A DNA stretch of 41,057 nt, taken from positions 1-41,057 of the forward strand of contig NZ_BAEG01000020.1 of assembly GCF_000238915.1 (NCBI RefSeq), read 5' to 3'. The translations under genes were made by a program, and so were the position numbers. Below, in pieces: positions 7,511 through 15,955 of this stretch. Within the stretch, counting starts at the first letter, position 1; every line of letters begins with the position of its first letter. The notes below the pieces were generated by a model. That model searched no databases and was not told the DNA's origin. It saw only the letters and a program-made list of their open reading frames with translations. Source of the DNA: Arthrobacter globiformis NBRC 12137. Lineage in GTDB: Bacteria > Actinomycetota > Actinomycetes > Actinomycetales > Micrococcaceae.

Positions 7511-7819
7511 TCAGTCGCGGCGGCTCCTGCCTTCTTTATCGTTATCGGTGGGGCCCGGAGCGGCATCCCGGCCCTCCGGATATTCCGTTGGCTGGCCCTC
7601 CGGAACTCCGGCCTCGTGCGTCGTTCCGGCATCTCCGTAGTCACCCTCGGCATACCCGCCAGCACCCCTCACCGAAGCGGCTACGCCGGACCCTTAGGGC
7701 GTTGCCTCGTTCGCGTACAGCGGGCTACCCCAACCTCTGTCGTCCAGAAGTTTTCTGGTCGCTTGTTCTCCGTCCGGGCGCTTCGGCGCGAATTGGGTGA
7801 ACGCAGGGCTGTTTCCCAT
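7511..7819 (-). pseudogene. Acidic Gly-rich small protein with one in-frame TAA
   Basis: A 103-codon frame on the minus strand runs from ATG 7819 (MGNSPAFTQFAPKRPDG) to TGA 7513-7511. It is broken by a single TAA at 7696-7694, between the stretches DDRGWGSPLYANEATP and GSGVAAS. The second half is acidic and Gly-rich: GGYAEGDYGDAGTTHEAG, VPEGQPTEYPEG, then PTDNDKEGRSRRD. It is probably an unstructured cytoplasmic protein of a family common in Arthrobacter, with no known function that I can cite. A single AAA-to-TAA change (Lys to stop) would explain the lesion. The opposite strand shows no competing gene. Confidence 0.5.
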
Positions 7820-7896
7820 GGAATTCACATTTGTGCGTATCAAAATGCGAATGGAAGGAACCAGGGCATGTAGGCCCCCTAGGAGTGGGAGAAATC

Positions 7897-8285
7897 ATGA
7901 GCGCAAAGTGGGGTTTCGCCGCGATTGTGGCTGTCTTTTCCGTAATGTCAGTAATCTGCGCGTTGTTGTACTTGCTGGCAATTTCATGATCCTCGTCGCC
8001 ATTGCCGAACGGCGGGGAGCCTGGGTGCCGGTCGTCCTCACCGGTTCAGACGGTTTTGAAGCGTCATGCACCTCGGACGCCACGGCGCCCTGGTTCCACA
8101 AAGGGTCGTTCGGCTTCGTCGGAAAGCCCGGGAACGTGGCGGCACTGCCGGCACGAGGCATTGCTGCGACCCAACTCGGAACTGGAACAACCGCGGACAA
8201 GCCCCTCTGATCGCCTCAGGTCGCGTGGGAGCCGATGTCGCAGCCATTGCGTTGTCGCCCACTGGAACGGGGAGTTTGGCCGGAC
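7897..8285 (+). pseudogene. Membrane-anchored extracytoplasmic protein remnant
   Basis: ATG 7897, with GGGAG five bases before it, starts a 30-residue peptide that is almost all one membrane helix (AAIVAVFSVMSVICALLYLL). It stops at TGA 7987-7989. Frames beyond the stop look like the outer domain of the same protein: WVPVVLTGSDGFEASCTSDA, then WFHKGSFGFVGKPGNVAALP and ATQLGTGTTADKPL. After another shift near 8205 comes IASGRVGADVAAIALSPTGT. The 3' end is lost before the aldo/keto reductase. One nonsense codon and at least two shifts are needed, so this is a dead gene. Alternatively, the 30-residue peptide is a true small membrane protein by itself. Confidence 0.45.
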
Positions 8286-8299
8286 ACCACGGCCGGGGA

Positions 8300-9280
<981 letters not shown>

Positions 9281-9445
9281 GCTCTTTCCTTTCAGTGTGG
9301 GTTTCAGGCCTGGGTCTGGGCATGGCCCAAGGCTCAGCAATGGAGATCTGCGATGATGCCTTCCCAGGTCCCAACCGGCCCGTGCGGGACGGCTGATGAT
9401 TCAAGTCAACCGGTCAGCGCGTGGGCTAACGAGACCCTACCTAGA

Positions 9446-9473
9446 GGTTCCCTGGCAGGGACCCGCTAGCGGG
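9446..9473. promoter_or_regulatory. Overlapping inverted repeats upstream of the MmyB-type regulator
   Basis: GGTTCCCTG (9446-9454) and CAGGGACC (9456-9463) form an inverted repeat with one bulged base. The perfect 12-bp palindrome CCCGCTAGCGGG follows at 9462-9473. They end 25 bases before the regulator start, between it and the divergent reductase, as expected of an operator that serves one or both genes. This is an inference from position and symmetry. Confidence 0.45.
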
Positions 9474-9498
9474 CTCGAGGTGGAGTACCTTCGACACC

Positions 9499-10404
9499 AT
9501 GGACAACCAGGACGATCTCAGCCAGTTCCTCGTCTCGAGGCGGGCAAAGCTGACCTTGAAGCAAGTGGGCCTGCCTGACTTCGGCGGGCGGCGCCGCGTT
9601 CCTGGCCTGCGGCGGGAAGAAGTGGCGCTCTTGGCCGGCATGAGCTCGGAGTACTACAAACGCCTGGAACGCGGCAATGCCAAGGGAGCGTCGGAGGCCG
9701 TCATTGATGGGGTCAGCCGGGCGCTCCAATTGGATGAGGCAGAGCACTCGCATCTCCACGAGCTCATCCGTTCAGCCAACGCCGGCGCCCACCCGCAGCG
9801 CAGGCGCCCGGCACGCAAAACACAGATCAACCCCACCCTGCAGCAGACCATCGACGCGATGTCCACTGTCCCGGTGTACGTGCAAAACGGCAGGCTGGAC
9901 GCCGTGGCCACCAACCGCCTCGGCCGGGCTCTCTTCTCAGAGATGTTCGAGGACTCCCGGCAGCCCGTGAACGCCGCACGCTTCGCCTTCCTTGATGCCA
10001 GGGCACAGACGTTCTACCGGGACTGGGAATTCAACACCCGCCAAATCGTTGCCCTTCTCCGGGTCGAAGCGGGCCGTTCCCCCTACGACCGCCAGCTCAG
10101 CGACCTCGTCGGCGAACTCTCAACCCGCAGCGACCTTTTCCGGAAACTCTGGGGAGCGCACGACGTCCGCGAGCACCGCACCGGCATCAAAAGCATTCAC
10201 CACCCCATCGTTGGCGACCTCGACCTGAACTACCTCGGGCTGGACCTGGCCGCTGACCGCGGCCTTCAGATGCTCGTGTTCTCCGCGGAACCAGGCTCCA
10301 CGTCCCACGACGGACTGCAGCTGCTGGCCAATTGGGCCGCCACAAACAGCGTCGAGGTGAAAGGTAGCGACGAAGCAGCCACCAACCACACCCTCGGAAA
10401 TTGA
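9499..10404 (+). CDS. Helix-turn-helix regulator with MmyB-like ligand domain
   Basis: The protein has 301 residues. The N-terminal XRE-type helix-turn-helix (about residues 10-85) begins LSQFLVSRRAKL and contains VPGLRREEVALLAGMSSEYY and KRLERGNA, the hallmark of actinobacterial MmyB-like regulators. The rest (about 110-290) is the PAS-like MmyB ligand domain, with VQNGRLDAVATNRLGRALF, the FYRDWE region and DLNYLGLDLAADRGLQMLVF. In characterised settings such regulators sit divergent to an oxidoreductase and repress or activate it. Here the partner is the aldo/keto reductase. The inducer is unknown. Confidence 0.88.
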   Translation: MDNQDDLSQFLVSRRAKLTLKQVGLPDFGGRRRVPGLRREEVALLAGMSSEYYKRLERGNAKGASEAVIDGVSRALQLDEAEHSHLHELIRSANAGAHPQRRRPARKTQINPTLQQTIDAMSTVPVYVQNGRLDAVATNRLGRALFSEMFEDSRQPVNAARFAFLDARAQTFYRDWEFNTRQIVALLRVEAGRSPYDRQLSDLVGELSTRSDLFRKLWGAHDVREHRTGIKSIHHPIVGDLDLNYLGLDLAADRGLQMLVFSAEPGSTSHDGLQLLANWAATNSVEVKGSDEAATNHTLGN

Positions 10405-10459
10405 TGCTGCGAAGGGCGGGCCGACTCCCAACGCTGGCCATTCAAGGCGGCCACTCCGG

Positions 10460-11383
10460 TTAGCGGGTCAGCGCGGAGGCGACTTCGCCACCCAGGGACA
10501 CGTTACTGCGGTACACGTCGACATTTACATTCACGCTGCGGCCGTTTGATGCGCGCTGGATGAAGTCCAAAAGGAACGGTGTGGTGTCCTTGCCGCTGAT
10601 CCCGTTCTTCTCCGCCTCCGCCCACGCCCGGGAGAGAATGTCGTCGAGTTCGGCCGGAGGGAACTGTTTGTCCTCTGCGATCGGGTTTGCCAACAGGATG
10701 GCCGATTCGATGTGCAGGTCGTCTCGTGCGCTGCAGATTGCTGCAACTTCATCGGGGGTGTTGACTGCGTACTCGATCTCAAACCCCGAGTCGGAAACGT
10801 AGAAGCCAGGGTACTTCTTGGTCTTATATCCGATGACCGGGATGTTGAGCGTTTCGAACCGTTCGAGGGTGGCTGCGACGTCCAGTATGGACTTCACGCC
10901 GGCGCTCACGACGATGATCGGGGTAGTAGCCAGGGTAGTCATATCGGCAGATTCATCGAAGGATGTCGCCGCACCATGGTGAACTCCACCCAAGCCGCCG
11001 GTTGAGAACACTTTGATGCCGGCGCGGTGTGCCAGGAATGCTGTTGCTGCCACGGTCGTGCCGCCGTGGAGCCGAAGAGCAGCCACTACGGGAAGATCGC
11101 GGAGGCTGACTTTCTTGACTGCCCCGTCATTGGAGAGCGAGGTGATCTGCTCAAGGCTGAGCCCCACCGTCGGAACACCGGCGAAGACACCGATCGTTGC
11201 AGGAAGGATCCCTTGACTGCGGAGGCGTTCCTCAGCTTCCAAAGCAACTTCAAGATTGCGCGGACGGGGAAGACCGTGGGTGAAAATGGTCGATTCCAAA
11301 GCCACGACAGGGCGCCCGCCAGCAACGGCTGCGGCCACTGGCTCTGAGACGTGGAACGCCACGCTGGTGCGGGTGGATGACAC
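10460..11383 (-). CDS. psuG: Pseudouridine-5'-phosphate glycosidase
   Basis: PsuG reversibly splits pseudouridine 5'-phosphate into uracil and ribose 5-phosphate in the cytoplasm. The 307-residue product has the family marks VALESTIFTHGLPRPRNLEV near the start, GVFAGVPTVGLS, and the TVAATAFLAHRAGIKVFSTG / GGLGGVHHG pair. It ends with the NVDVYRSNVSLGG region. GTG 11383 is preferred because AGGGAG lies about eight bases upstream and orthologues begin near this point. The open frame continues to 11479 without family-like sequence. The pseudouridine kinase (psuK), which usually neighbours psuG, is not in the window. Confidence 0.92.
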   Translation of the reverse strand: MSSTRTSVAFHVSEPVAAAVAGGRPVVALESTIFTHGLPRPRNLEVALEAEERLRSQGILPATIGVFAGVPTVGLSLEQITSLSNDGAVKKVSLRDLPVVAALRLHGGTTVAATAFLAHRAGIKVFSTGGLGGVHHGAATSFDESADMTTLATTPIIVVSAGVKSILDVAATLERFETLNIPVIGYKTKKYPGFYVSDSGFEIEYAVNTPDEVAAICSARDDLHIESAILLANPIAEDKQFPPAELDDILSRAWAEAEKNGISGKDTTPFLLDFIQRASNGRSVNVNVDVYRSNVSLGGEVASALTR

Positions 11384-11542
11384 GGCTGGTCTCCCTGCAG
11401 AACGTGATCTGACCTGACTCACCAAGGTTCCCGCACGCGAGAACCAACAACAAGAACCAACGCTTCGGCCCCTGCTCAAGCTGAATCAGCGTGGCACTAA
11501 GGCCCCGCCCTCCCCTGAGCGACGCATTTTGTGCGCGGAGGG

Positions 11543-11566
11543 ATAAAATGGTCCGATCATGATCGG
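11543..11566 (+). promoter_or_regulatory. -10 element and palindrome over the lipoprotein start
   Basis: TAAAAT at 11543-11548 is a good -10 hexamer only ten bases before ATG 11559, so the transcript may begin at or close to the start codon. The perfect palindrome CCGATCATGATCGG (11553-11566) contains the start codon itself. A dimeric repressor or a hairpin on the mRNA could act here, though chance symmetry is possible. Confidence 0.4.
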
Positions 11567-12377
11567 TGCCCAGCTCCGTATCCTGGCCTGGTTCGTCAGC
11601 CTAGCGACCCTCCTCTCGGCCTGCGCGCCCGCTGTCAGACTCGATGAAGTCGCCACCGATCGACCGATCCAGACCACCTCGGCCCCGCCGGCCCCACGCG
11701 ATGGCGTCCCAGCTCCTCACCGGACCCCGTCCCCCACCCCGACATCGATTCCGACGCCGACCCCGGTGCCCCGGGCGTTCGCCCTCAACCTCTACCAGGA
11801 GGGGGACTTCGTTCCCCAGTACACCTTTGAGTGGTGTGTGGCCGCGAGCATCCAGATCATGCACAATTTAATCGACGATGCGGGGGCAGCAGGCACGTGG
11901 ACCGATCGCGTTCAGCAGGGCGAGCTGTGGGAGATGGCCCGGGCGCGGTCGTCCAACTCGTTCAACGGGGCCAACCCCTTGGGCTGGGCGAAGGTGCTGA
12001 CTAAGGTCGGGATGGGGCCCTACGCCGTCGTTAGCATCGCCAACTACGACGTAGCGCTGCGGACCGCGGCGCGGGCCATCGCCGAGACAGGCCGGCCCGT
12101 CGGGCTGGTCATGTGGCGCGGTCGCCATGTGTGGGTGATGAGCGGCTTCACGTCACTAGGCGATCCCGACCAGTTCCCGAAGTTCTCGGTCACCGGCATC
12201 CGCGTCCAGGATCCGCTCTACCCGTACGGAGACGTTCGATGGGGACCGTCCCCCGCGCCCAACGCCCTGCTCACCCCCAAACAGTTGGCAACGCAGTTCG
12301 TCGTCCGTGCACCGCGACGCTGGAGCAGCAATCTGCCGGCCGGCTACATGCTGGTGCTGCCGCTCGCCAAGGCCTGA
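11559..12377 (+). CDS. Lipoprotein with C39-like papain-fold peptidase domain
   Basis: The 272-residue protein begins with a lipoprotein signal peptide (SLATLLSAC, lipidated Cys22). A Pro/Thr-rich linker follows (residues 40-72), then a C39_2-like peptidase domain. Candidate catalytic residues are Cys93 in TFEWCVAASIQIM, His190 in WRGRHVWVMSGF and Asp218 in RVQDPLYPYG. It would be anchored outside the membrane and cleave peptides or proteins, perhaps of the cell wall or of competitors. It has no operon partner. The codon use and the linker differ from the neighbours, which hints at acquisition. A catalytically silent member of the fold cannot be excluded. Confidence 0.72.
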   Translation: MIGAQLRILAWFVSLATLLSACAPAVRLDEVATDRPIQTTSAPPAPRDGVPAPHRTPSPTPTSIPTPTPVPRAFALNLYQEGDFVPQYTFEWCVAASIQIMHNLIDDAGAAGTWTDRVQQGELWEMARARSSNSFNGANPLGWAKVLTKVGMGPYAVVSIANYDVALRTAARAIAETGRPVGLVMWRGRHVWVMSGFTSLGDPDQFPKFSVTGIRVQDPLYPYGDVRWGPSPAPNALLTPKQLATQFVVRAPRRWSSNLPAGYMLVLPLAKA

Positions 12378-12492
12378 TCCCCGGTGACGTCCGCGTGGCC
12401 GCTGCCGCCTGCGAGGATGATCGTTCCGTCGCGCCGGCCTATCCGTGCAGCTGCAGCGGGCACCCACGCTTATAGTTGGTCCGATTCAAGCG

Positions 12493-12930
12493 TCAGTCTT
12501 TGATCAGTTTCTCGGCGAACATCACGAGGATGCCGCTGGGACCGCGTACGTAGGTGAGTTTGTAGACGTCCTCGTATGTCGCCACGCCGCGGAGTGGATA
12601 GCATCCGTGCTTCGCGGCTATCTCAAGGGCTTGGTCGATGTCGTCGACTGAGAAGGCGACGCGGTGCATGCCGATGTCATTGGGACGAGTTGGCTTCGTC
12701 TCGATCGCTTTGGGGTGGATGTATTCGAAGAGCTCAAGCTGGCCGTAACCGTCTGGCGTCTGGAGCATGGCAATCTTGGCGTGGTTGCCATCGAGTCCGA
12801 CGGCGGTATCGGTCCACTCCCCGCTGACCGTGTCACGGCCCACGACCGTGAGACCGAGGTCGGTGAAAAAGGCGATGGTTGCTTCCAGGTCGCGAACGGC
12901 GATCCCGACGTTCTCAAGTTTGATGGCCAT
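12493..12930 (-). CDS. VOC family (glyoxalase-type) protein
   Basis: The 145-residue product has two beta-alpha-beta-beta-beta modules. It opens with LENVGIAVRDLEATIAFF, and likely metal or substrate ligands are Glu in YGQLELFEY, His in IGMHRVAFSVDD and Glu in ILVMFAEKL. The first-module His common in glyoxalase I is replaced (ENVG), so metal binding may rest on fewer residues. Such proteins include dioxygenases, epimerases and resistance proteins; nothing here points to one. It is convergent with the lipoprotein gene. Confidence 0.8.
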   Translation of the reverse strand: MAIKLENVGIAVRDLEATIAFFTDLGLTVVGRDTVSGEWTDTAVGLDGNHAKIAMLQTPDGYGQLELFEYIHPKAIETKPTRPNDIGMHRVAFSVDDIDQALEIAAKHGCYPLRGVATYEDVYKLTYVRGPSGILVMFAEKLIKD

Positions 12931-13060
12931 GCGTTGAAAGCTACCAAGACAGGCCGGCTAGCTCCAGTGGCGGGCGGGACCCGATTGAACACGCCGGGAG
13001 CAAATGGGGATTGAGGCACAACCGTTGCTGTCCGGCCCGCCCGCGGGGCATCATCGAGGC

Positions 13061-13399
13061 ATGACCAAATACCTCATCTCCTTCCCCAGCGAAGCAATGG
13101 TGCTCACTGACGAGGAGTTCCCGGTCGTCTCGGCCGAATCCCACGCAGTCATCGAGGAGGCGAAGGCTGCCGGCGTCTACGTATTCGGCGGCGGGATCAA
13201 CGAGGAAGTCGATCCCGTTCTGGTCTCCGCCGACGGGTCGGTGAGCACCGAGATCTATCCGGGCTCCGAGCTCACCGGTGGATTCACCGTGCTGGAGCTG
13301 CCGACACGCGAGGACGCGGTCGGGTGGGCGAGGAAGATCGCGGTGGCCTGCCGTTGCGCGCAGGAGCTCCGCGAGTTCGGGTACGACCCGGCGAGCTAG
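13061..13399 (+). CDS. YCII-related (DGPF) domain protein
   Basis: The 112-residue product opens MTKYLISFPSEAMVLTDEEF and shows the ferredoxin-like YCII fold, with AKAAGVYVFGGGI and GGFTVLELPTREDAVGWA. The family is widespread beside sigma factors in actinobacteria and has no firmly known role; a catalytic His-Asp pair has been proposed for the group. I choose ATG 13061 because the residues upstream of it are not protein-like. No sigma factor lies next to it. Confidence 0.75.
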   Translation: MTKYLISFPSEAMVLTDEEFPVVSAESHAVIEEAKAAGVYVFGGGINEEVDPVLVSADGSVSTEIYPGSELTGGFTVLELPTREDAVGWARKIAVACRCAQELREFGYDPAS

Positions 13400-13423
13400 C
13401 CGGGATCCGGATGTGCCCTCGGT

Positions 13424-14416
13424 TCAGACGCCCTCTTGGCTCCGCGCTGCCCCGTCGAGATCTTCCAGCACCCGCGCGTTGTTGGCCGCGTCCGTGAGAT
13501 CGTAGCGGAGCGGCGTGCCGTTGAGGACGCTGTCGGCGAAGTGTTCGCCCATCCGTACGAAGTGGTTTTCGCCCTTGACCTCGTGATAGACCGTGTCCTG
13601 CCCGAAGTGATGCTCCTCCAGGACCGAATCCTCTTCCAGGAGCCCAAAAGGATTGTCGAGGAAGAGCCGGCCCTCGGTGCCCGTGATTTCCAAAAAGTTG
13701 CGGCGCTCGAGGTTCACTCCGGTATCAAAAAGCGCGGTTGCGGCGCCGGGAAAGCGCAGGATGCCCGCAATGCTGGTGTCAATCCGGCCGCCGTCGTTGG
13801 CGTCGCGGTAGTTGCCAAAAGCGGCGACCCGAGCCGGCTCCTGCGCCGTGACCATCCGGCTCACGTTGACGCAGTAGCACCCCGTATCGAAAAGTGCGCC
13901 GCCACCAAGCCCGGAATACCATCGGATGTTGTCGTCCGCGCCCGCATCGAAGGAGTGACCGACGTGGACAAAGGTCAGTTTGCCCACCGCCTCGGCCGCG
14001 AGCAGCTCCTGCAGTTTCTCGAAACGCGGGTGAAAACGGTACATGAAGCCTTCCAGGACTTTGAGCCCGGTCTCGTCGGCCTTGCGCGCAATCTCCTCGC
14101 ACTCGGCGGCGCTCATCGCCAAAGGCTTTTCGCAGAGGACGTGCTTGCCCGCGTCCAAGGATTTCAGGATCCATTCGAGGTGCAGTGCGTTCGGCAGCGG
14201 AATGTAGACAGCATCGATGTCCTGGGCAGCGAGCAGCGCCTCATAAGAGCCAAACGCCTGTGGGATGCCGTGCTTGTCGGCGTACTCCCTGGCCTTTTCC
14301 TCGGTGCGGGAGGCGATGCCTACGACCTCACCGTTTTTCGTTTCCTGCAGGGCCGGAATTGTCTTGCGGACGATGCGGGCGGTGCCCAGGATGCCCCAAC
14401 GGAGTTTCTCGCTCAT
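13424..14416 (-). CDS. Gfo/Idh/MocA family NAD(P)-dependent oxidoreductase
   Basis: The 330-residue protein has the N-terminal Rossmann motif LRWGILGTARIVRKTI, the cofactor/catalytic Lys in HVLCEKPLAM (about residue 95), and the C-terminal domain marked by GGGALFDTGCYCVNVSRM. Family members oxidise sugars or trans-dihydrodiols, or reduce related carbonyls. It resembles the dihydrodiol dehydrogenase/1,5-anhydrofructose reductase-like branch, but the substrate is open. GAGAGG precedes the ATG. It is convergent with the YCII gene and in line with, but well separated from, the polymerase gene. Confidence 0.88.
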   Translation of the reverse strand: MSEKLRWGILGTARIVRKTIPALQETKNGEVVGIASRTEEKAREYADKHGIPQAFGSYEALLAAQDIDAVYIPLPNALHLEWILKSLDAGKHVLCEKPLAMSAAECEEIARKADETGLKVLEGFMYRFHPRFEKLQELLAAEAVGKLTFVHVGHSFDAGADDNIRWYSGLGGGALFDTGCYCVNVSRMVTAQEPARVAAFGNYRDANDGGRIDTSIAGILRFPGAATALFDTGVNLERRNFLEITGTEGRLFLDNPFGLLEEDSVLEEHHFGQDTVYHEVKGENHFVRMGEHFADSVLNGTPLRYDLTDAANNARVLEDLDGAARSQEGV

Positions 14417-14472
14417 TGACCTCTCCTTTTTTCACAAACCTACCCGACGGGTAAAGGACAAGAGCGACGGCG

Positions 14473-15546
14473 TCACCAACCACCGCGCGTCGGCGTATGT
14501 CCCTTTCGGGCATCGTCAGGCATCGCCATTTCGGCCCGCAGTCCTAGGAGCCGGATCGGGCGGCCCGCTTCGATTGCGGTTGCGAGGTCCAAGGCCCGCG
14601 TGAGGATTTCGGTCCGGTCGAACGTCTCGGGAACCTTCCTCGCGTGGGTTTTGGTGAAGAACGGCGCGTACCGAACCTTGAGGGTCAGCCCAACCACGGG
14701 CCGCCCTTCGGCCGCAACATCCTCAAGAACGCGCGCTGTCAGCTCCCTGACGGCGTCGTCCACCTGGGCGGGCTCGGTCAGGTCGTGCTGGAAAGTGGTC
14801 TCCCGGCTATGCCCGCGGGCAACCCACGGGGTGTCGTCCACAATGCTGGCGCCGTCCCCGCGTCCGAGCTCCGCGTACCAGGGACCCATCCTGGGGCCGA
14901 ACTCCGGGACCAGGTCCTGGGGGTCGGACGCGGCGAGCTCCGCGACTGTGTTGATGCCGAGTTTGGCCAGCCGGCCCGACACTTTGGTTCCGACGCCCCA
15001 CAGGTCCTTGGTAGGCCGGCTGCCCATGACCTCGAGCCAGTTCCCGGCCGTGAGACGGAAGACGCCGGCCGGCTTGCCGAAACCGGTGGCGACCTTGGCT
15101 CGGACCAGGGTATCGCCGATGCCTACGCTGCAATGCAGTTGTGTTCGCTCCAGGACAGCGGCCTGCACCTGCCGGGCGTAGGCTTCCGGATCGTCTGTCT
15201 CAGTGCCCATGAATGCTTCGTCCCAGCCCAGCACCTGCACGGTGGCGCCGGGCTGCGCGCGGAGGGCCGTCATGACTGTTTCAGACGCAGCCAGGTAGGC
15301 CTCGTGATCGACGGGCAGGATCACAGCGTCCGGCACTTTCCTGGCCGCAATGCGTAAGGGCATTCCGGAACCCACGCCGAACGCCCTGGCCTCGTAGGAT
15401 GCGGTCGACACCACAGCCCGTTCCGTGGGGTCGCCCCGGCCGCCGACAATGATCGGCTTGCCCGCAAGCTCCGGCCGCCGGAGCACTTCGACCGCCGCGA
15501 TGAACTGGTCGAGATCGACGTGCAGCACCCACCGGATTCCGCTCAT
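14473..15546 (-). CDS. dinB: DNA polymerase IV (Y family)
   Basis: Translesion polymerase of 357 residues. The palm carries the catalytic acids in VLHVDLDQFIAAVE (about residue 8) and in LGWDEAFMG (about 105). YEARAFGVGSGMPL is the steric-gate/finger region. GIGDTLVRAKVATGFGKPAG and DLWGVGTKVSGRLAKLGI form the end of the palm and the thumb. The little-finger domain follows to about residue 340. The C-terminus (MPDDARKGHTPTRGGW) has no recognisable beta-clamp-binding peptide of the QLxLF type, a trait known from mycobacterial DinB2. ATG 15546 is chosen over 15564 because the family starts just before the first catalytic strand. Confidence 0.92.
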   Translation of the reverse strand: MSGIRWVLHVDLDQFIAAVEVLRRPELAGKPIIVGGRGDPTERAVVSTASYEARAFGVGSGMPLRIAARKVPDAVILPVDHEAYLAASETVMTALRAQPGATVQVLGWDEAFMGTETDDPEAYARQVQAAVLERTQLHCSVGIGDTLVRAKVATGFGKPAGVFRLTAGNWLEVMGSRPTKDLWGVGTKVSGRLAKLGINTVAELAASDPQDLVPEFGPRMGPWYAELGRGDGASIVDDTPWVARGHSRETTFQHDLTEPAQVDDAVRELTARVLEDVAAEGRPVVGLTLKVRYAPFFTKTHARKVPETFDRTEILTRALDLATAIEAGRPIRLLGLRAEMAMPDDARKGHTPTRGGW

Positions 15547-15654
15547 GCCACCAGTCTGCCCCAAAGAGGTACGACGACGAGGCCGCCGACCGCAATGACC
15601 TTGGCAATTGTGCCTCTTCAGCTACTTTCGGGCGACCGCGATTGGTGCCATCAA

Positions 15655-15792
15655 TCACCCATACAGTTTCTCGCCCTCTTGAGCGATCGCTTCTTCACGC
15701 TCCAGGAGGAAGCGCAGGAACGCGGCCTGGTTGTCGATTTCCCGCTGCTTGCGGGGAGAGACCCAGTCCAGCACTTCTTTGTCGTCAGCCAT
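15655..15792 (-). CDS. Small charged helical protein (45 aa)
   Basis: MADDKEVLDWVSPRKQREID and NQAAFLRFLLEREEAIAQEG, ending EKLYG, starts at ATG 15792. A good GAGGGGTG ribosome binding site lies about seven bases upstream. The sequence is hydrophilic and should form one or two helices. I know no function. It lies in the same direction as the PEP-synthase-like gene, about 160 bases downstream of its stop, and a 22-bp tandem repeat lies in that gap. Confidence 0.6.
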   Translation of the reverse strand: MADDKEVLDWVSPRKQREIDNQAAFLRFLLEREEAIAQEGEKLYG

Positions 15793-15832
15793 GATGTTCA
15801 CCCCTCTCAGCCTCGTCTTCATGCTCACCCCG

Positions 15833-15876
15833 TTCGGGCAAGATCGGCGAAAGTTTCGGGCAAGATCGGCGAAGGT
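15833..15876. repeat. 22-bp tandem direct repeat, two copies
   Basis: Copies at 15833-15854 and 15855-15876 differ at one base near the end (AAAGT versus AAGGT). They begin TTCGGGCAAGATCGGCGAA and lie 40 bases upstream of the small gene that starts at 15792. They could be a duplicated binding site or a slippage scar. Confidence 0.8.
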
Positions 15877-15955
15877 CTTGTCTGCGGCGATTTCTGGCAT
15901 GGCCGGCCACGGCCAATCTGGTTGCCGTCGTGCTTGGCCCCCAAACCGCCGGCCC

